A stretch of DNA of 37,922 nucleotides. Source: a virus. A model generated the notes under the pieces. That model was not told the origin of the DNA, did not search any database, and saw only the letters and a list, made by a program, of their open reading frames with translations. The stretch lies in IMG/VR virus record IMGVR_UViG_3300031565_000153, positions 1 to 37,922 of that record. The stretch is one strand, 5' to 3'. Positions 1 to 11,700 of the stretch are shown here, in pieces; the stretch's first letter is position 1, and every line of letters starts with the position of its first letter. Made by a program: the position numbers and the translations under genes.

Positions 1-1959
1 CCCACCAAACACACGAGCAACGGGCGATGTTCCTAATTCTGCCAATCCAGCTTTGTAAAAACTTAACGCATTAGTATGTAAGACATCGCCAATAGTCGAT
101 TCAGTAAACCCAACTATACCAAGCCCTTTATGATTAAATACCACGATAGGCCCAGGTTCGACTACGGGAGGGCCAGGATCGCCAGTACCATCATCTCCAG
201 TCACAATCGATCCTGACGGAGCGTTTATTTTCATTTTGCCTTCGAAATACGAATTGCCACTTGAATCCAAACTGATTACCGCTTCGTCTGCAACAAGAGT
301 TGAATTGTACCGCACAATATCTAGCGTGGTTCCATCCCACGTAATCGCAGGCTTATTATTCGCTGTCGGGCCAATCCTCATACTGCCTGTAGCAGAATCG
401 AAAGTGAATGTAGTTGTTGATGCAGCGCCAACATTTGTACCAAACTTTACATCACCAGACGCGTCAATATCAACTGTCTGATTGCCGCCTGTCCAAGATT
501 GGAATGGAACGTTATTGAGCCTAACAACCTCATTACTGAATCTCAAATACGAAGCAGAATCGGCAACGCCACTCCCAAGAAACATTCCGTACTCATCTGG
601 AACGCCTGCGCCAGATACACCATACAAGTTCCCAAACCGACCGCGCAGCGTCAAGTTAGATGGATGCGTAGTCCATGTAACGATCTGTGCATATGGCGAG
701 TTCTCTGCGTTTAGACCATCAATAGCATTAACTTCATAATAGCCATTCCCACTAACGCCAAAATCCAGAACAATACTATCTGCATAAATAGTGCCAGAAG
801 CGGCTCCAGGTGTCGTAGCGTGTCGCGTAAACGTCCAATGCTGTACTTTATTTGCATCATCAACATAAGATGTGACCGTTCCCCATGCCCAAGCAACCGT
901 TAATCCGCCACCCGCTCTGCTGAATTGCCGCAAAGCAACAAAATCTCCGCTCTGGAACACAGCCATACCTTCAGCAGATGGCAAATCATTCACATACAAC
1001 GTGCCCGTATTTCCAGCAGTTGGCAACACGAAATCTTGAGCTAAAGTTGTCACGGATTTCGTGATAATCTGACCACCAGCAAGAGCCTGCTCTAAATCTG
1101 CTATGAAGCTCTTTACAACTAGCTCATCAGAGTATAAATATCTAAAGTCGCCCGCTCCACCATATGTAATTTGCCATCCGGTTAGCTGCGATACCCAATC
1201 TTGGCGACCGATACTTACGTTGCTTCCCATGTAAACAGAATCGCCCGTCGGATTCAACCACAAATAAGTGGTTGGCGATAGATACAAAGCAGTTGCAGCC
1301 TTCGTACTGATAATCGGAGTAAACAGTTCCGTTAAATACAGGTATCCAGCACTTGTCGATTCAAGCACCTTACTGGTCGCGCCAGGGTCAGATGATGTCG
1401 TCAGTAAAATTTGATCTGCGCTAACGCTCAAACCGATAGCACCACTATTTGACACGGCAACATTCAACACACCGGAAGACATCGTTAATCCGTTGCCAGC
1501 AATAGTGGATAAGTTCTGCCACGCTGCCAAAGTTCCCGATCCGGTTCCTATAAACTGATAGGTAGCTCCAGCCGGAATACCGACCGCATCTGCACTAACT
1601 GAAATCATTGTGCCAGCACCAACAGCCATCACTCCCGCTGTCCACGTCAAACCAGCGCCAGCAATAGATGAAGCTACCGCAACCGCATCCGCCGAAACAC
1701 TAATGCCATCACCTTGGCCAACACTTATCACGCCAGCAGAATACGTTAGGCCAGCACCAGCAACACTGGCGTCAATCTCGAACGTTGTCGTACCGACAAT
1801 CTCGGACGAGTAAATTTTTCCAATCCGATTCGTCGGCGTCCCTATGTTATATTTCGCATCAAATCTCGGAACGATGTTTCCGCCCATCGAGTTGTTCGCA
1901 TCGTTGTTCCAGATATACGGTTTTAATGCCGTGAGTAACTCGTTTAACGAAATTTTCAT
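1..1959 (-). CDS. Fibre-like phage tail protein, partial (C-terminus outside window)
   Basis: An open frame of 653 codons starts with ATG at 1959, directly after the stop of the upstream gene (TAAATG), and runs uninterrupted off the left edge, so the C-terminus is missing. The N-terminal part has two related segments containing GAGLTYSAGVISVG and GAGLTWTAGVMAVG, each followed by ISVSADAV, a repeat style common in phage tail-fibre and baseplate proteins. A proline-rich linker (DPGPPVVEPGP) lies near the visible end. Its place as the last gene seen in the tail-tip unit, after the hub-like protein, supports a peripheral virion protein such as a fibre or receptor-binding protein. No catalytic motif is visible. 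Function is inferred from repeats and position only. Confidence 0.7.
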   Translation of the reverse strand, partial: MKISLNELLTALKPYIWNNDANNSMGGNIVPRFDAKYNIGTPTNRIGKIYSSEIVGTTTFEIDASVAGAGLTYSAGVISVGQGDGISVSADAVAVASSIAGAGLTWTAGVMAVGAGTMISVSADAVGIPAGATYQFIGTGSGTLAAWQNLSTIAGNGLTMSSGVLNVAVSNSGAIGLSVSADQILLTTSSDPGATSKVLESTSAGYLYLTELFTPIISTKAATALYLSPTTYLWLNPTGDSVYMGSNVSIGRQDWVSQLTGWQITYGGAGDFRYLYSDELVVKSFIADLEQALAGGQIITKSVTTLAQDFVLPTAGNTGTLYVNDLPSAEGMAVFQSGDFVALRQFSRAGGGLTVAWAWGTVTSYVDDANKVQHWTFTRHATTPGAASGTIYADSIVLDFGVSGNGYYEVNAIDGLNAENSPYAQIVTWTTHPSNLTLRGRFGNLYGVSGAGVPDEYGMFLGSGVADSASYLRFSNEVVRLNNVPFQSWTGGNQTVDIDASGDVKFGTNVGAASTTTFTFDSATGSMRIGPTANNKPAITWDGTTLDIVRYNSTLVADEAVISLDSSGNSYFEGKMKINAPSGSIVTGDDGTGDPGPPVVEPGPIVVFNHKGLGIVGFTESTIGDVLHTNALSFYKAGLAELGTSPVARVFGG

Positions 1960-3897
1960 TTAACCACCCGTATCTACCTCTAGTTGTGCAATCACAAATT
2001 CCGCCTTGTCAGGTAAACCACGCGGAGTGATACTTGCAATGCCAGATTTTAAATCACAACTAATTGACCCTATCACAAAACACGTTAGAATGAAATCATC
2101 ACCATAATACCCCTGAGATAATTTTACCATACTTGGCGCATATACAACATCACCTGCACGCATATGCCAGGGAGCACGATGGCCGCTCGCCCCGCCAGAT
2201 CGAATACTACCAGCAACACTAATAGACGATATCGATGCTGCGTTTAGCTTGTTCAGTAGACTCGTCTCAATCGTCAACAACATTTCGCCTTCGCCAAGAT
2301 TTCCATCCGAGACAGCACGCTCTCTAATGCCATACCTGCGAACCAAATCTTCATCATATGCCCTGGCAGTTTCTAAAGTCTCTCCGTTTGGGCCGCGATA
2401 TGTACCATAAACCGCATTGCTAATCTGACCAAGCTCGACAGACATCTCGCCTGACTCAATTAAATTTTCGGCATCTATAATCCAATCGCTCTCATACGCA
2501 TTTGGCTCTGTCTCTACTCTTTGAGTAGTAACATATAGCTCATCCCAAACCTGAACAACATACGTATCGAATGTGCCATCGTATGCGCCTAATTTCAGTA
2601 CAGTATCAATTGCCTCGGACGCCGCAACTGGATTTGAAGTAAAATCCATTGGCCCTATACCATTAAGAGCCTCTTGCGCATCGTTAATTACATTTCCACG
2701 ATCAATACCACCATCAATATTATACCTCAATGTGTCGGCAGAACCGATCATATCTCGAATCATGTATGGGCCAGTATTAATTGCATCGCTGTTGAAGTAC
2801 CCAACATAAAAGACGTTTGTAAGTAAGCTCTTAAAACCTAAGCAATCCATTCTTACTAGCTCATCCGAAACAGAGTATGAAGATACATAGCCATCCCAAA
2901 TGATACCACCATCATCGGTAACGTACATTCTCCAATTCAATGGGTTGATCCCACCAACATAACGGTCGAATCCATCATATGCAAACTCAAGAGACGCCGT
3001 GTCGAATCCAGTGTCAATACTAGATGTTATATTTCCACCAACTAGATACTCGCCAATTGAATATCCATCAGTAAGCGCATACCGATCTATTGGGGTAAAC
3101 ACCAGGAAATCATCTCCGGCCACTGGAGCGTATGGCAAAGCTTCTCTTAGTTCGATTCTGCTAATATCATTACCAGCAGCAGTAACCTCTGTAATAATCG
3201 AACCGTATCTTTCATTGTTGCCATTCGTAAACATCATCACGCGCCCAACAAGCTGTTGTGGATTCGCTCGCGTCCAAACTGGACTAATCGTTACATACGT
3301 CCCACTTTTGACAGCCGTATCGATTCCATCAGCAACCAAGTTAGCCACGTCAACAATAATTGAATCGCCAGCAGTACCAGTGTTCTGAATGCCAATTAGG
3401 ATGTAGGTCGTATCGTGCGTAAACGTAAAAGTTCTAGTCATCGTGTACTTCGCCCATGTCGTCCCAGGAGAAATCGCAATATACGCATCTCCAACATAGG
3501 AACTGAAATCCGCATCCATGAACATTCGAAAACCAGTACCAAGAGTCTTTGTGTAAATCGTAAATGTTATCTCTACGTTATTGATATCTCCAGAGTTGCC
3601 AGTAACAGTATAGATGTCGGTGGCAAATATCTCTGCATTATCATCGAAGATAACGAACGCAGACGACTGACCATCTGCCGCCTCACTGTAGTCAATCACC
3701 ACACTATTCGTCGGCGGATCAACAACAACACCACTTGTCCAGAAATCCCAACCACTGTAATCACCTTCGAAACTCGTGTTACCTATATACTGTTCTGGCA
3801 CATACGTATATCCGCCAGCAGATACGGCAAACGATTGCCCATCTGATCTCTCTGTGGTATACGCGTTGTTTGGCTTGTATAACGTTACGTTAATCAT
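1960..3897 (-). CDS. Tail hub or minor tail protein with inserted jellyroll-like domain
   Basis: 645 residues, ATG at 3897, one base downstream of the preceding stop. Residues about 40-190 look like a carbohydrate-binding-type jellyroll: they begin with NTSFEGDYSGWDFW and carry alternating beta-strand patterns with TWAKYTMTRTFTF. The rest resembles phage minor tail/hub proteins, with a segment SIDTGFDTASLEFAYDGFD followed by a conserved-looking MYVTDDGGIIWDGYVSS stretch. It sits between a distal-tail-like protein and a fibre-like protein, the usual position of the baseplate hub. The jellyroll may bind host glycans or decorate the tail tip. No peptidase or muralytic motif is apparent. Family assignment rests on context and general sequence style. 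Confidence 0.65.
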   Translation of the reverse strand: MINVTLYKPNNAYTTERSDGQSFAVSAGGYTYVPEQYIGNTSFEGDYSGWDFWTSGVVVDPPTNSVVIDYSEAADGQSSAFVIFDDNAEIFATDIYTVTGNSGDINNVEITFTIYTKTLGTGFRMFMDADFSSYVGDAYIAISPGTTWAKYTMTRTFTFTHDTTYILIGIQNTGTAGDSIIVDVANLVADGIDTAVKSGTYVTISPVWTRANPQQLVGRVMMFTNGNNERYGSIITEVTAAGNDISRIELREALPYAPVAGDDFLVFTPIDRYALTDGYSIGEYLVGGNITSSIDTGFDTASLEFAYDGFDRYVGGINPLNWRMYVTDDGGIIWDGYVSSYSVSDELVRMDCLGFKSLLTNVFYVGYFNSDAINTGPYMIRDMIGSADTLRYNIDGGIDRGNVINDAQEALNGIGPMDFTSNPVAASEAIDTVLKLGAYDGTFDTYVVQVWDELYVTTQRVETEPNAYESDWIIDAENLIESGEMSVELGQISNAVYGTYRGPNGETLETARAYDEDLVRRYGIRERAVSDGNLGEGEMLLTIETSLLNKLNAASISSISVAGSIRSGGASGHRAPWHMRAGDVVYAPSMVKLSQGYYGDDFILTCFVIGSISCDLKSGIASITPRGLPDKAEFVIAQLEVDTGG

Positions 3898-3898
3898 A

Positions 3899-5719
3899 TT
3901 ATCCCACCAATAAATATCTTGGACGAATCACTACAGTCGCTCTATCGGTATTTGTACTGGTCGTCGTAGATTTATCTCTAAACTCTCTAGTTTGCGATCC
4001 AAATATTGGAACACACATAATCGTATTTGTTACGTTTGGAATCAATGTAATCATCGAACCCTGGTGTGACTCATCGAGAGGAACTATTAAATTATCGACA
4101 GCACCAGACGTTGTTCGGTAATCCACTACAGACTCAGCAATATATGGCGCTGACGGATTGAAATTCGAGTAAACCTCAATGCCATCTCTGCTAGTATTCC
4201 ATCCGGCATGTATATACGAATTTGCATCATCGCATGGAATCAAGTATATTCCATTTATTGTCAAATCAGATGAAGCCGAAACAGCCTCCAGCAACCTAAA
4301 CCTCAGCGATATCCCATACACGATAGTAGTATCTGGGTGATCTGCGCCACGCGATCCGCGAGGTGTAAAGTCGATAACCCCTAAGTCTGCCATCCAGTAT
4401 ACTGTATTAGCGGGCGGTCTAATCCAGTTTGTCTTAAAGGCATCAGATGTCACTACGGAATTACTAGCAAACACGTAAGCCTGCGCCTCAATGTTGGCTG
4501 TATCCATATCTATAGACGCAATGATTTTATACCTACCAGATACCCCTGGCTGAGCTACGACATACGCATTAGTTACACTATAGCCATCATCAGACATAAA
4601 TGTCGCCAGATTTGTATACATATCAGAAGTGTTGCCCATTGCAATGTACGCCTGATGCGTATTGAACGCCAAAGTATTCGTCGGAGTAAGGCCACTTGGC
4701 GCAGCAACAGTTGTAAAGTATCCAACTCCAGTTTCAATCTCGTGCCTTACAAATGGCGTCGATGCATCGTAATTTGCACTCCAAGTACCACCATCAACCC
4801 TGTGCTTTACGTTCAGTGGACTCAAAGAATTGACGTAAATCTCGTATAATTTTCCAGTTGAAGACTCGACATCTCCATACGGAATGAACTGAGTGCTATA
4901 CAATCCAGAAGAAATATTTTTAGGCAAGCTCGGAGTATTCCAAATGCTACGCCCATAATCTCTTGCGATAATCATGCCGTTGCCATTTGTGTTGGTCGTC
5001 ATTCTCACAAGAGCATCATGTGACCCAGGAATATTAGCACCTGTTATCACAATGCGATTAGTTCGACCAGAAGTCCCGGCAGGATATGGAATGGAATACA
5101 GGTTTGCCACATCAGCAACCTCGCGCGGAGGACCAACGGCAAGCGGCTCACACTCTAGCATAAGCTCTACTTCAGTAGCCAAAAATCCACCATCATTAAT
5201 GGCTACCCCATCAGCACTGAATAGGTTATTTAGCGTCTGCTCGCCAGCGATAACCCTAAATATATACACCCTGTTATCGGCTCTAGTTGTTCCTAGCTCA
5301 TCAGTGTAATTAGAACCAGTAGTTGGGCCGAATTGAATCTTTAGAACAACGCCGCCATCTCCAGAGTACGTTTCATCGTTGGCCGCTGGATAATAATCGA
5401 ACTTGCCATCAATAATGCCACCGGATATCGATTTATTTAGATTGGCCCTGGCTAAAATACGAAAAACTTTATTCGCTGCATCCATTATACCCTTGCGAGT
5501 TGTCGCTTTAATCTGATAAAGAAACGTAATTTCCCTGTTCTCGTAACTACGAGAAATCAAATTACGCGATACTGGATTCATCAACTCTAACCTACGCTCG
5601 ATTGGGTCTGGTACAGGAGCGTCAAAGGTTCCATCTAATAGATAGTACGTACTTGTTGCATCTGAAATAAAGTCTACGTACTCAACGCTATCTTGCAATC
5701 TTAATGTAAAGTCTGCCAT
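3899..5719 (-). CDS. Distal tail protein-like (Dit-like) tail-tip component
   Basis: 606 residues, starting at ATG 5719, whose A and T overlap the tape measure stop (TAATG), indicating translational coupling. The N-terminal about 170 residues (MADFTLRLQDSVEYVDFIS, then ENREITFLYQIKA and KFDYYPAANDETYSGDGG) match the general pattern of distal tail / phage tail family proteins that follow the tape measure gene. The remainder, residues about 200-600, is beta-rich with two putative galactose-binding-like modules. The length exceeds a minimal Dit (about 250 residues), so this is probably an evolved form with extra adhesion domains. Gene order (tape measure, this protein, hub, fibre) is the main support. 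Confidence 0.6.
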   Translation of the reverse strand: MADFTLRLQDSVEYVDFISDATSTYYLLDGTFDAPVPDPIERRLELMNPVSRNLISRSYENREITFLYQIKATTRKGIMDAANKVFRILARANLNKSISGGIIDGKFDYYPAANDETYSGDGGVVLKIQFGPTTGSNYTDELGTTRADNRVYIFRVIAGEQTLNNLFSADGVAINDGGFLATEVELMLECEPLAVGPPREVADVANLYSIPYPAGTSGRTNRIVITGANIPGSHDALVRMTTNTNGNGMIIARDYGRSIWNTPSLPKNISSGLYSTQFIPYGDVESSTGKLYEIYVNSLSPLNVKHRVDGGTWSANYDASTPFVRHEIETGVGYFTTVAAPSGLTPTNTLAFNTHQAYIAMGNTSDMYTNLATFMSDDGYSVTNAYVVAQPGVSGRYKIIASIDMDTANIEAQAYVFASNSVVTSDAFKTNWIRPPANTVYWMADLGVIDFTPRGSRGADHPDTTIVYGISLRFRLLEAVSASSDLTINGIYLIPCDDANSYIHAGWNTSRDGIEVYSNFNPSAPYIAESVVDYRTTSGAVDNLIVPLDESHQGSMITLIPNVTNTIMCVPIFGSQTREFRDKSTTTSTNTDRATVVIRPRYLLVG

Positions 5720-8700
5720 TATCTAGCTCCTGCGTATCTTAGGTCTTTAGCCAGCTTGCGAGAAACTGCATCTGCCAAATCATCTATTCTCTTCTTGCTG
5801 TCCACCGTCACTCCAGAAATATCAACATTTATTGTTGTTGTGCTTCCGGTATCCATTGCGGCACCAAGTCTATCCATTGCAGCAAACATATCGTCGCTAC
5901 CCATACCGTAATTTGCCACCGCACTATTTACAGCATCTGTCAAAGTCGATGTTCCAGTAACCGATCCTGAATCCGTTAGCGGCGGGCCATCATCTGTAGT
6001 AGTTGTATCGACACTAACATTTGCAATTGCCTTGCTTACAGCGTGCTCAATGCCGTTTGTAATCTCTTTCCAATTATTCTCCACACCAGCACGAATAGCC
6101 TTGGAAATCTTCTCGCCAATTCGTTCAGAATCGGAAAGTATCTGATGATCTCCAGTAATACCACCGACAAACTCAGATAGCGAGCTGGTTATAACATCAT
6201 AAGCATTGACATGCCCAGTAACATATACACCCATGCCACCAAGTATCGCCATGCCAACCAGTTGTCCAGTTCCATCTAACAACGTTAAATTAGCACCAAC
6301 CCAAGTCAACAACGAAGTGCCAATCACGCCAAGCAATGTTTGTCCATCGCCAGACATGTACTCTCCCATGCCATTGAATATCGACATGCCAAGAGTAGCA
6401 CCTATCGATGCGCCAGTTCCATCCGGCAAACTAGCTCCACCACTCAAGACAGATTCCAGTTCAGGTATTATCGTGCTAGCCTTATCGTTGTACCCACTTG
6501 CAACATTACCTATCTGCGTTAGGTTCTCACCAACAGACTGTAACGTATCGCTAGTCGCAAATGAATTCTTTGTAGCATAAACTAGATATGGATTTACACC
6601 AATAAGACCCTTGTTGTACAAATCGGTTTTCGCCTGAAGCTGAACCATTGTATCGGTCAACTGAGACTGAGCATCAGCTTCTCTATCGGCGGCCTCTGCA
6701 CTCTTGGGGAATATCCAACCAAGAGGATTAATGGCATCAAGAAAACCCATTACCTCGCTTTTCTTTTGCTCAATAAACGATGTTGACTGTTCATTAAACT
6801 CGGAAATATCTTGCCCATAGAAATCAAAGCTTGGCTCTCCTAGACCAAAATCTGGCATACTCTTTTCGGCTGGCCCACCAAAGAACGATACCCCTTCCAT
6901 TGGATTAACCCATTCGCTTGGTGGCCACAGAGGGCCAAACGGCCCAGGTGGAGCAACATCCCCTATGCCTATCTCTTCGAAAGGCCCAGCAGGTGGTCGT
7001 ATTTGATCGATAAAGTCACTTGCATTATCGACCCAAACACCCAAAGTATTTCCACCACGTTGCATTTTGTCGATTTGAAGTGCATTTGGCAAATCTTTGG
7101 TTACAACCTGCTTTGTGGCATCTATATTCTTTTGCAACTGCTCGGCTGCTAAACGCTTATTCGCTTCGTTAGCCTTTTGAGCATCCGTACTGTACATATT
7201 AAGAGTATCTGTTTGTTCTTGAGTAAGCTCTAACACCTTGCGAATGTTAGGCGATGGTGTAACATCGTTGCCCAACAACACACCAGATGTTTGCTGTACA
7301 GTCGCAAGGGCTTCCGCTCTCGCCTTTTTATCCTGAGTCTCGTCAAGAACAATTTGAGCAGCAGATTCAGCTATCGGCTTCAACTCGCCAACGGAACCAA
7401 CCTCATACTTATCGAGAATTTCCTGTTGGTTCAATCCGGTTTCTCGTCCGGTTATGACGTTCATTATACCGCCATAGAAGCCATCTATAAATGCGCGTGC
7501 AATCTTCGTCATTGTATCGGCATTAAATAGAGCGCCCCAATTAGCATCAATAATGCCCGTTGCAATTGCAGTAGCAATATCGCCAAGCAACTTACCTACA
7601 CTAGACCATAGCCCAGGCTTCGCTAACTCTTTTATCAATGCATTCAGGAATCCAGTCAATGCATCAGACACACTACCCCAAGGAGCATCTGCAAGCGCCC
7701 CAAGTATCGCCCTAAGCAATTCTCCAAGCGTCGCTACAGCAGTACCCCAATCGAGGCCAGCAACACCCATCACCAACGCGTTGGCAAACGATGCGAGCGC
7801 ACCCTTGAATTCGCCAGACGCAACACCCTGATACATCCCAAAGACAATAGCATTGATGATTGCCTGAACAGCGCCAATTATATCCTTATACTCTAACGCA
7901 GCAAGCGCTTCGGCCAAAGCCTTAAAGATGTTTTCAGCGACCGGCTTGAGTTCCTTCTCCTCTATCTCTGGCGTCAAAACATTAACAAGCGCAGCAATTC
8001 TTTCGCCAAATCTACCAAGCTCTAAACCAGAAATGAATCCTTCGATTAGCTCAAGCAGCGATCCAAATATCTGACCAACCTTATCGAGCGGCAAGCGATC
8101 TAGTAATCCAGGTTCATCAACAGCTATACCATTACCAACATCTAGTTGCTTGCCAAACAAGACGCCATTGATTGCGGTAGCCAAATCTTGTCCAATTTTA
8201 GACCAGTCAGCCTCTTGAATTGACGTGCCGATATAATCAACTATCTGCTTGCCAATAGGATCACTTGGGTTTCCAAGCGCAGCGGCCTCATTGATTTTAT
8301 CTTTTAGATTCTCGTCACCAATCAACTGCAAGTTTGCATACAGCAACATTGGTGCTTCTTGTACGCCAAGGAAGGATAGTGCCATTGAAGCAAGAGCACC
8401 AGCAACTCCCCATAACTGTATCGCCAACTTAGCTATCCCGCCCAACGCCGTACCAAGATCGCCAATGTGATCAAACGCCAGTCCAGCTATCGTAGACAGC
8501 GCACCGGCAATCGACGCTAATGGAAAAGCAAGCAATTCTGCGTTCTTGATAATTGGATTATCTGGCCCAAATATCGCCATGAAGTTTTCAGCAAACAAGG
8601 CAATCTGTTCTTGTAACGCACCGAAGAATCCCTTTGCCTGTTGCTCTGGATCATCATAAAATAATTCTTGTAGCCATCCAACGAACACGCCAATCGCAAC

Positions 8701-11700
8701 TCCAGCTTGGCCAAAAGCAACTCCGATACCATAAACGACGCTTGCCAAATCGCTATCAACAAGCGTCTCAGTAGCAGTAACAGTTCCACCAGGATCAACT
8801 TGTTGCCCAGAGCCTACCTTTGCACCCATCATAAAGATAGAAGCGACCTGAGCGAGACGCTCTGCAACAGTGATCATCGTTTCCCATTTGGCAGTAACTT
8901 CATCCAGAAACGCCAAATACGAACTACGAATATTCTGCCCACCACCATATCCGGACATGTAAGCATCGCTCTGAGCAGAGCCTTTTTCTAGCGCGCCACC
9001 AGCGATACCCTTCCCTGCGCCAGTAAGCAAACTTCCTCTGCCAAGTTTATCGACTGGAGCTTCTAGCTCAACACCGAACAGGCCAGCAAAGAATCCTTTT
9101 AACTTTTCGCCCGACTCGCTCATCTTTTGAACGAACCGACCTGTATCTGCCGCCATAACAGCAAATTTTTCCGATATTTTATCTGTTGCTTCGTCTATTG
9201 TAGTGGCGGCTTTTTCTGTATCAAACTCCAGACCAGTAATAGCATCATCAACTTTTGCCACTTTGTCTTTTGTGCTTGTACCGCCACTCATAGTATCGGT
9301 TTTTGCAGCAGCAGCACTCGGTACGAATTGCTGAAGCAACGAGATCATCTTTTTACGATATTCAATCTCAGTCGCTAACGCATCCTGTTTAGCTGTGGCA
9401 GACTTCTCCTCGGCTTGAAGCTCTACTTTACGAGCAGCAGCAGAAATCTTTGCAGAACGAATTGCAGCAACGCGCTCTGATATCGTCATGTCTCTACGTT
9501 GCGCAATCAACTTAATCTGGTTATTTACTACATCATCAAACCCTTCCATCTCATTGCGAATGCGCTCTACCGTCAAGGCAGCTTCATTATATCGCTCTTG
9601 CAGCACAACAAGATTAGTAAAGTCAGCAGAAAACTCGCCAAGATATTTAGTTAGCGCCCAAATACCATCACCGGCGCTAATTGCTCCATCTTGCACGCTC
9701 TTCATGTAGTAAACTAGCTGGCCAAGCGCATCTCTACCGCGCTGTGCAGCCTCTTCGGTGCCAAGGCCCATCGAATCTGTTACGGTCTTAGCGATAGACG
9801 TGTATATACCCGATATATCATCGAACAAGTCCATGCTCTCAGACGAAATACCGCGTATGGCATCTTGTAGTTGTTGGCTAATGAACTGTGTAAACTTAAA
9901 TAGAGATGCAACAACTTTCTTTTTCTTCTTGCCGCCAGTTGACTTGGCAATGGAATCGCCAAACTTTTCGCCTACATCATCTGCAAATTCCTCTACAGCA
10001 GAAGTGTCTGCTTCGGCAAACGAATCTACAAATGTTTCGCCAAGATTCTTGCCCCACTTGTCAATCTGCTTGAGCGGGCCTTCCTTTGGAGGAGAAAACG
10101 CTTCAAGCATCCTGGCCATACCTTCGAGCAATCCATATACAGCATTGTATACAGCACCAGCAGCAGCATTAATCCCGTTTGCGAATCCTATAAACGCATT
10201 GTATCCCCATACATACAGACTCTCAGCAAACGAAGCTATCGCTGTACCAACCGCACCAACAGTCGTACCAAAGTTGATAAACGCAATCGCCGCAGCGCCA
10301 ATACCAAAAACTACCAAACGTATCGGAGACAACATGCCAAGTATCGCACCGGCAAAGCTCAATGGTAATGAAATCAACTTACCAAACACAGTAATCAGAC
10401 CAGTCATACCAGTGGTCATGATACCAAACGAGAACAAGAGCGAACCCATCAAGTACAGGAGAGGCCCAAGCACGGCAGATAGTCCAAGCACAACGACGAT
10501 CATTATCTTAAATCTATCTTCCATGCCCTTCATTAACTTAGTAAATGCTTGAGTCAATGGAATGATGTACGACAGCGTTTCCGTTATAATCGGCAAGAAC
10601 GCCTCACCCAAAGTAATAGACAGAATGCTGAACTGATTTTTGGCAAGTTTTACTTGGTTGCTAACGCCATCCATCGCCCTACTGTACTCAATCATCAAGG
10701 ACGTTCCATCCTCGAACGCCGTTCTAGATAAAGCAATATTCTCTGCAACCTTCTCGAATCCAGCACCAACAATACGTGTAGCCTTGCCGCCAATCTTACC
10801 AAACAACTCGTTGGCAGCATTAGACCTCAACATCGGGTCTTCAATAGATGCAATTGCATCTGCAATAGACAAAAACAACGCTGTCGGGTCTTCAGAATAC
10901 AACTCGCGGTAAGTATCAATTGTAACGCCGCCAGCCTTAGCCAAATCTTCGACATTGGCAGCAACCTCATCTAGCGCCCTGGCCAATTGAGTACCAGAAC
11001 GTTCAGCAGAAGCAGAAGCACCCGCTACACTAGCGGTAAATCCAAGCATATCTTCTACAGACATACCCATCGCCTTAGCAGCAGGAGCAACACGCAATGC
11101 AGCAGCAACCAACTCAGACTCAGTAATCGGGTTTGCCTGACCCAACTCGTTAATCGCACTACCTATTCCGTTAATCGTCTTTATAAATTGCTCACCAGAC
11201 ATCATGCCCTTTTCGGACATATCGTAAAATAAATTTGTAATACGACCAATCGCCGTAGTTGCATCATCGGCAGTAATGTTAGTGGCAACAACCAACTGAT
11301 CCATCACTTGTGTAAACGGAGCGATAAATTGTGGAGGCAAACCAACGCGTGCTGCATCGGCTGCAATCTTGCCTATATCGGCTGGCGTTGTAGGGCTAAA
11401 CGAAGCTATATCTAATAGCTCTTTTTTAATGTTTTCTAACGTGTAGCCAACACCATCCAATGCCAAGTCCGAATTCTTGCGAATCTCAATGAGCATCGCA
11501 TCGAAATCGCTTGCAGCACTCCACATCCCACGCAAAGCATTAGCCGCTGGATAGGAAATAAAGATCGACATCGTAGTACCGGCGTTCTGAAGCGCCTGAC
11601 CAAGCTGTCGAACAGATGAGCCTAATGTGTTAATCCATCTATTGACATTAACAACGTTACCGACAAGCCCCTTCAGCGAACGCGAGTGCCAGCCCTCAGC

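Noticed and set aside
9758-10552. 264-codon plus-strand frame inside the tape measure gene
   Set aside because: Antisense of a strongly supported gene with tape measure domain motifs; composition is an artefact of Ala/Gly/Leu codons.
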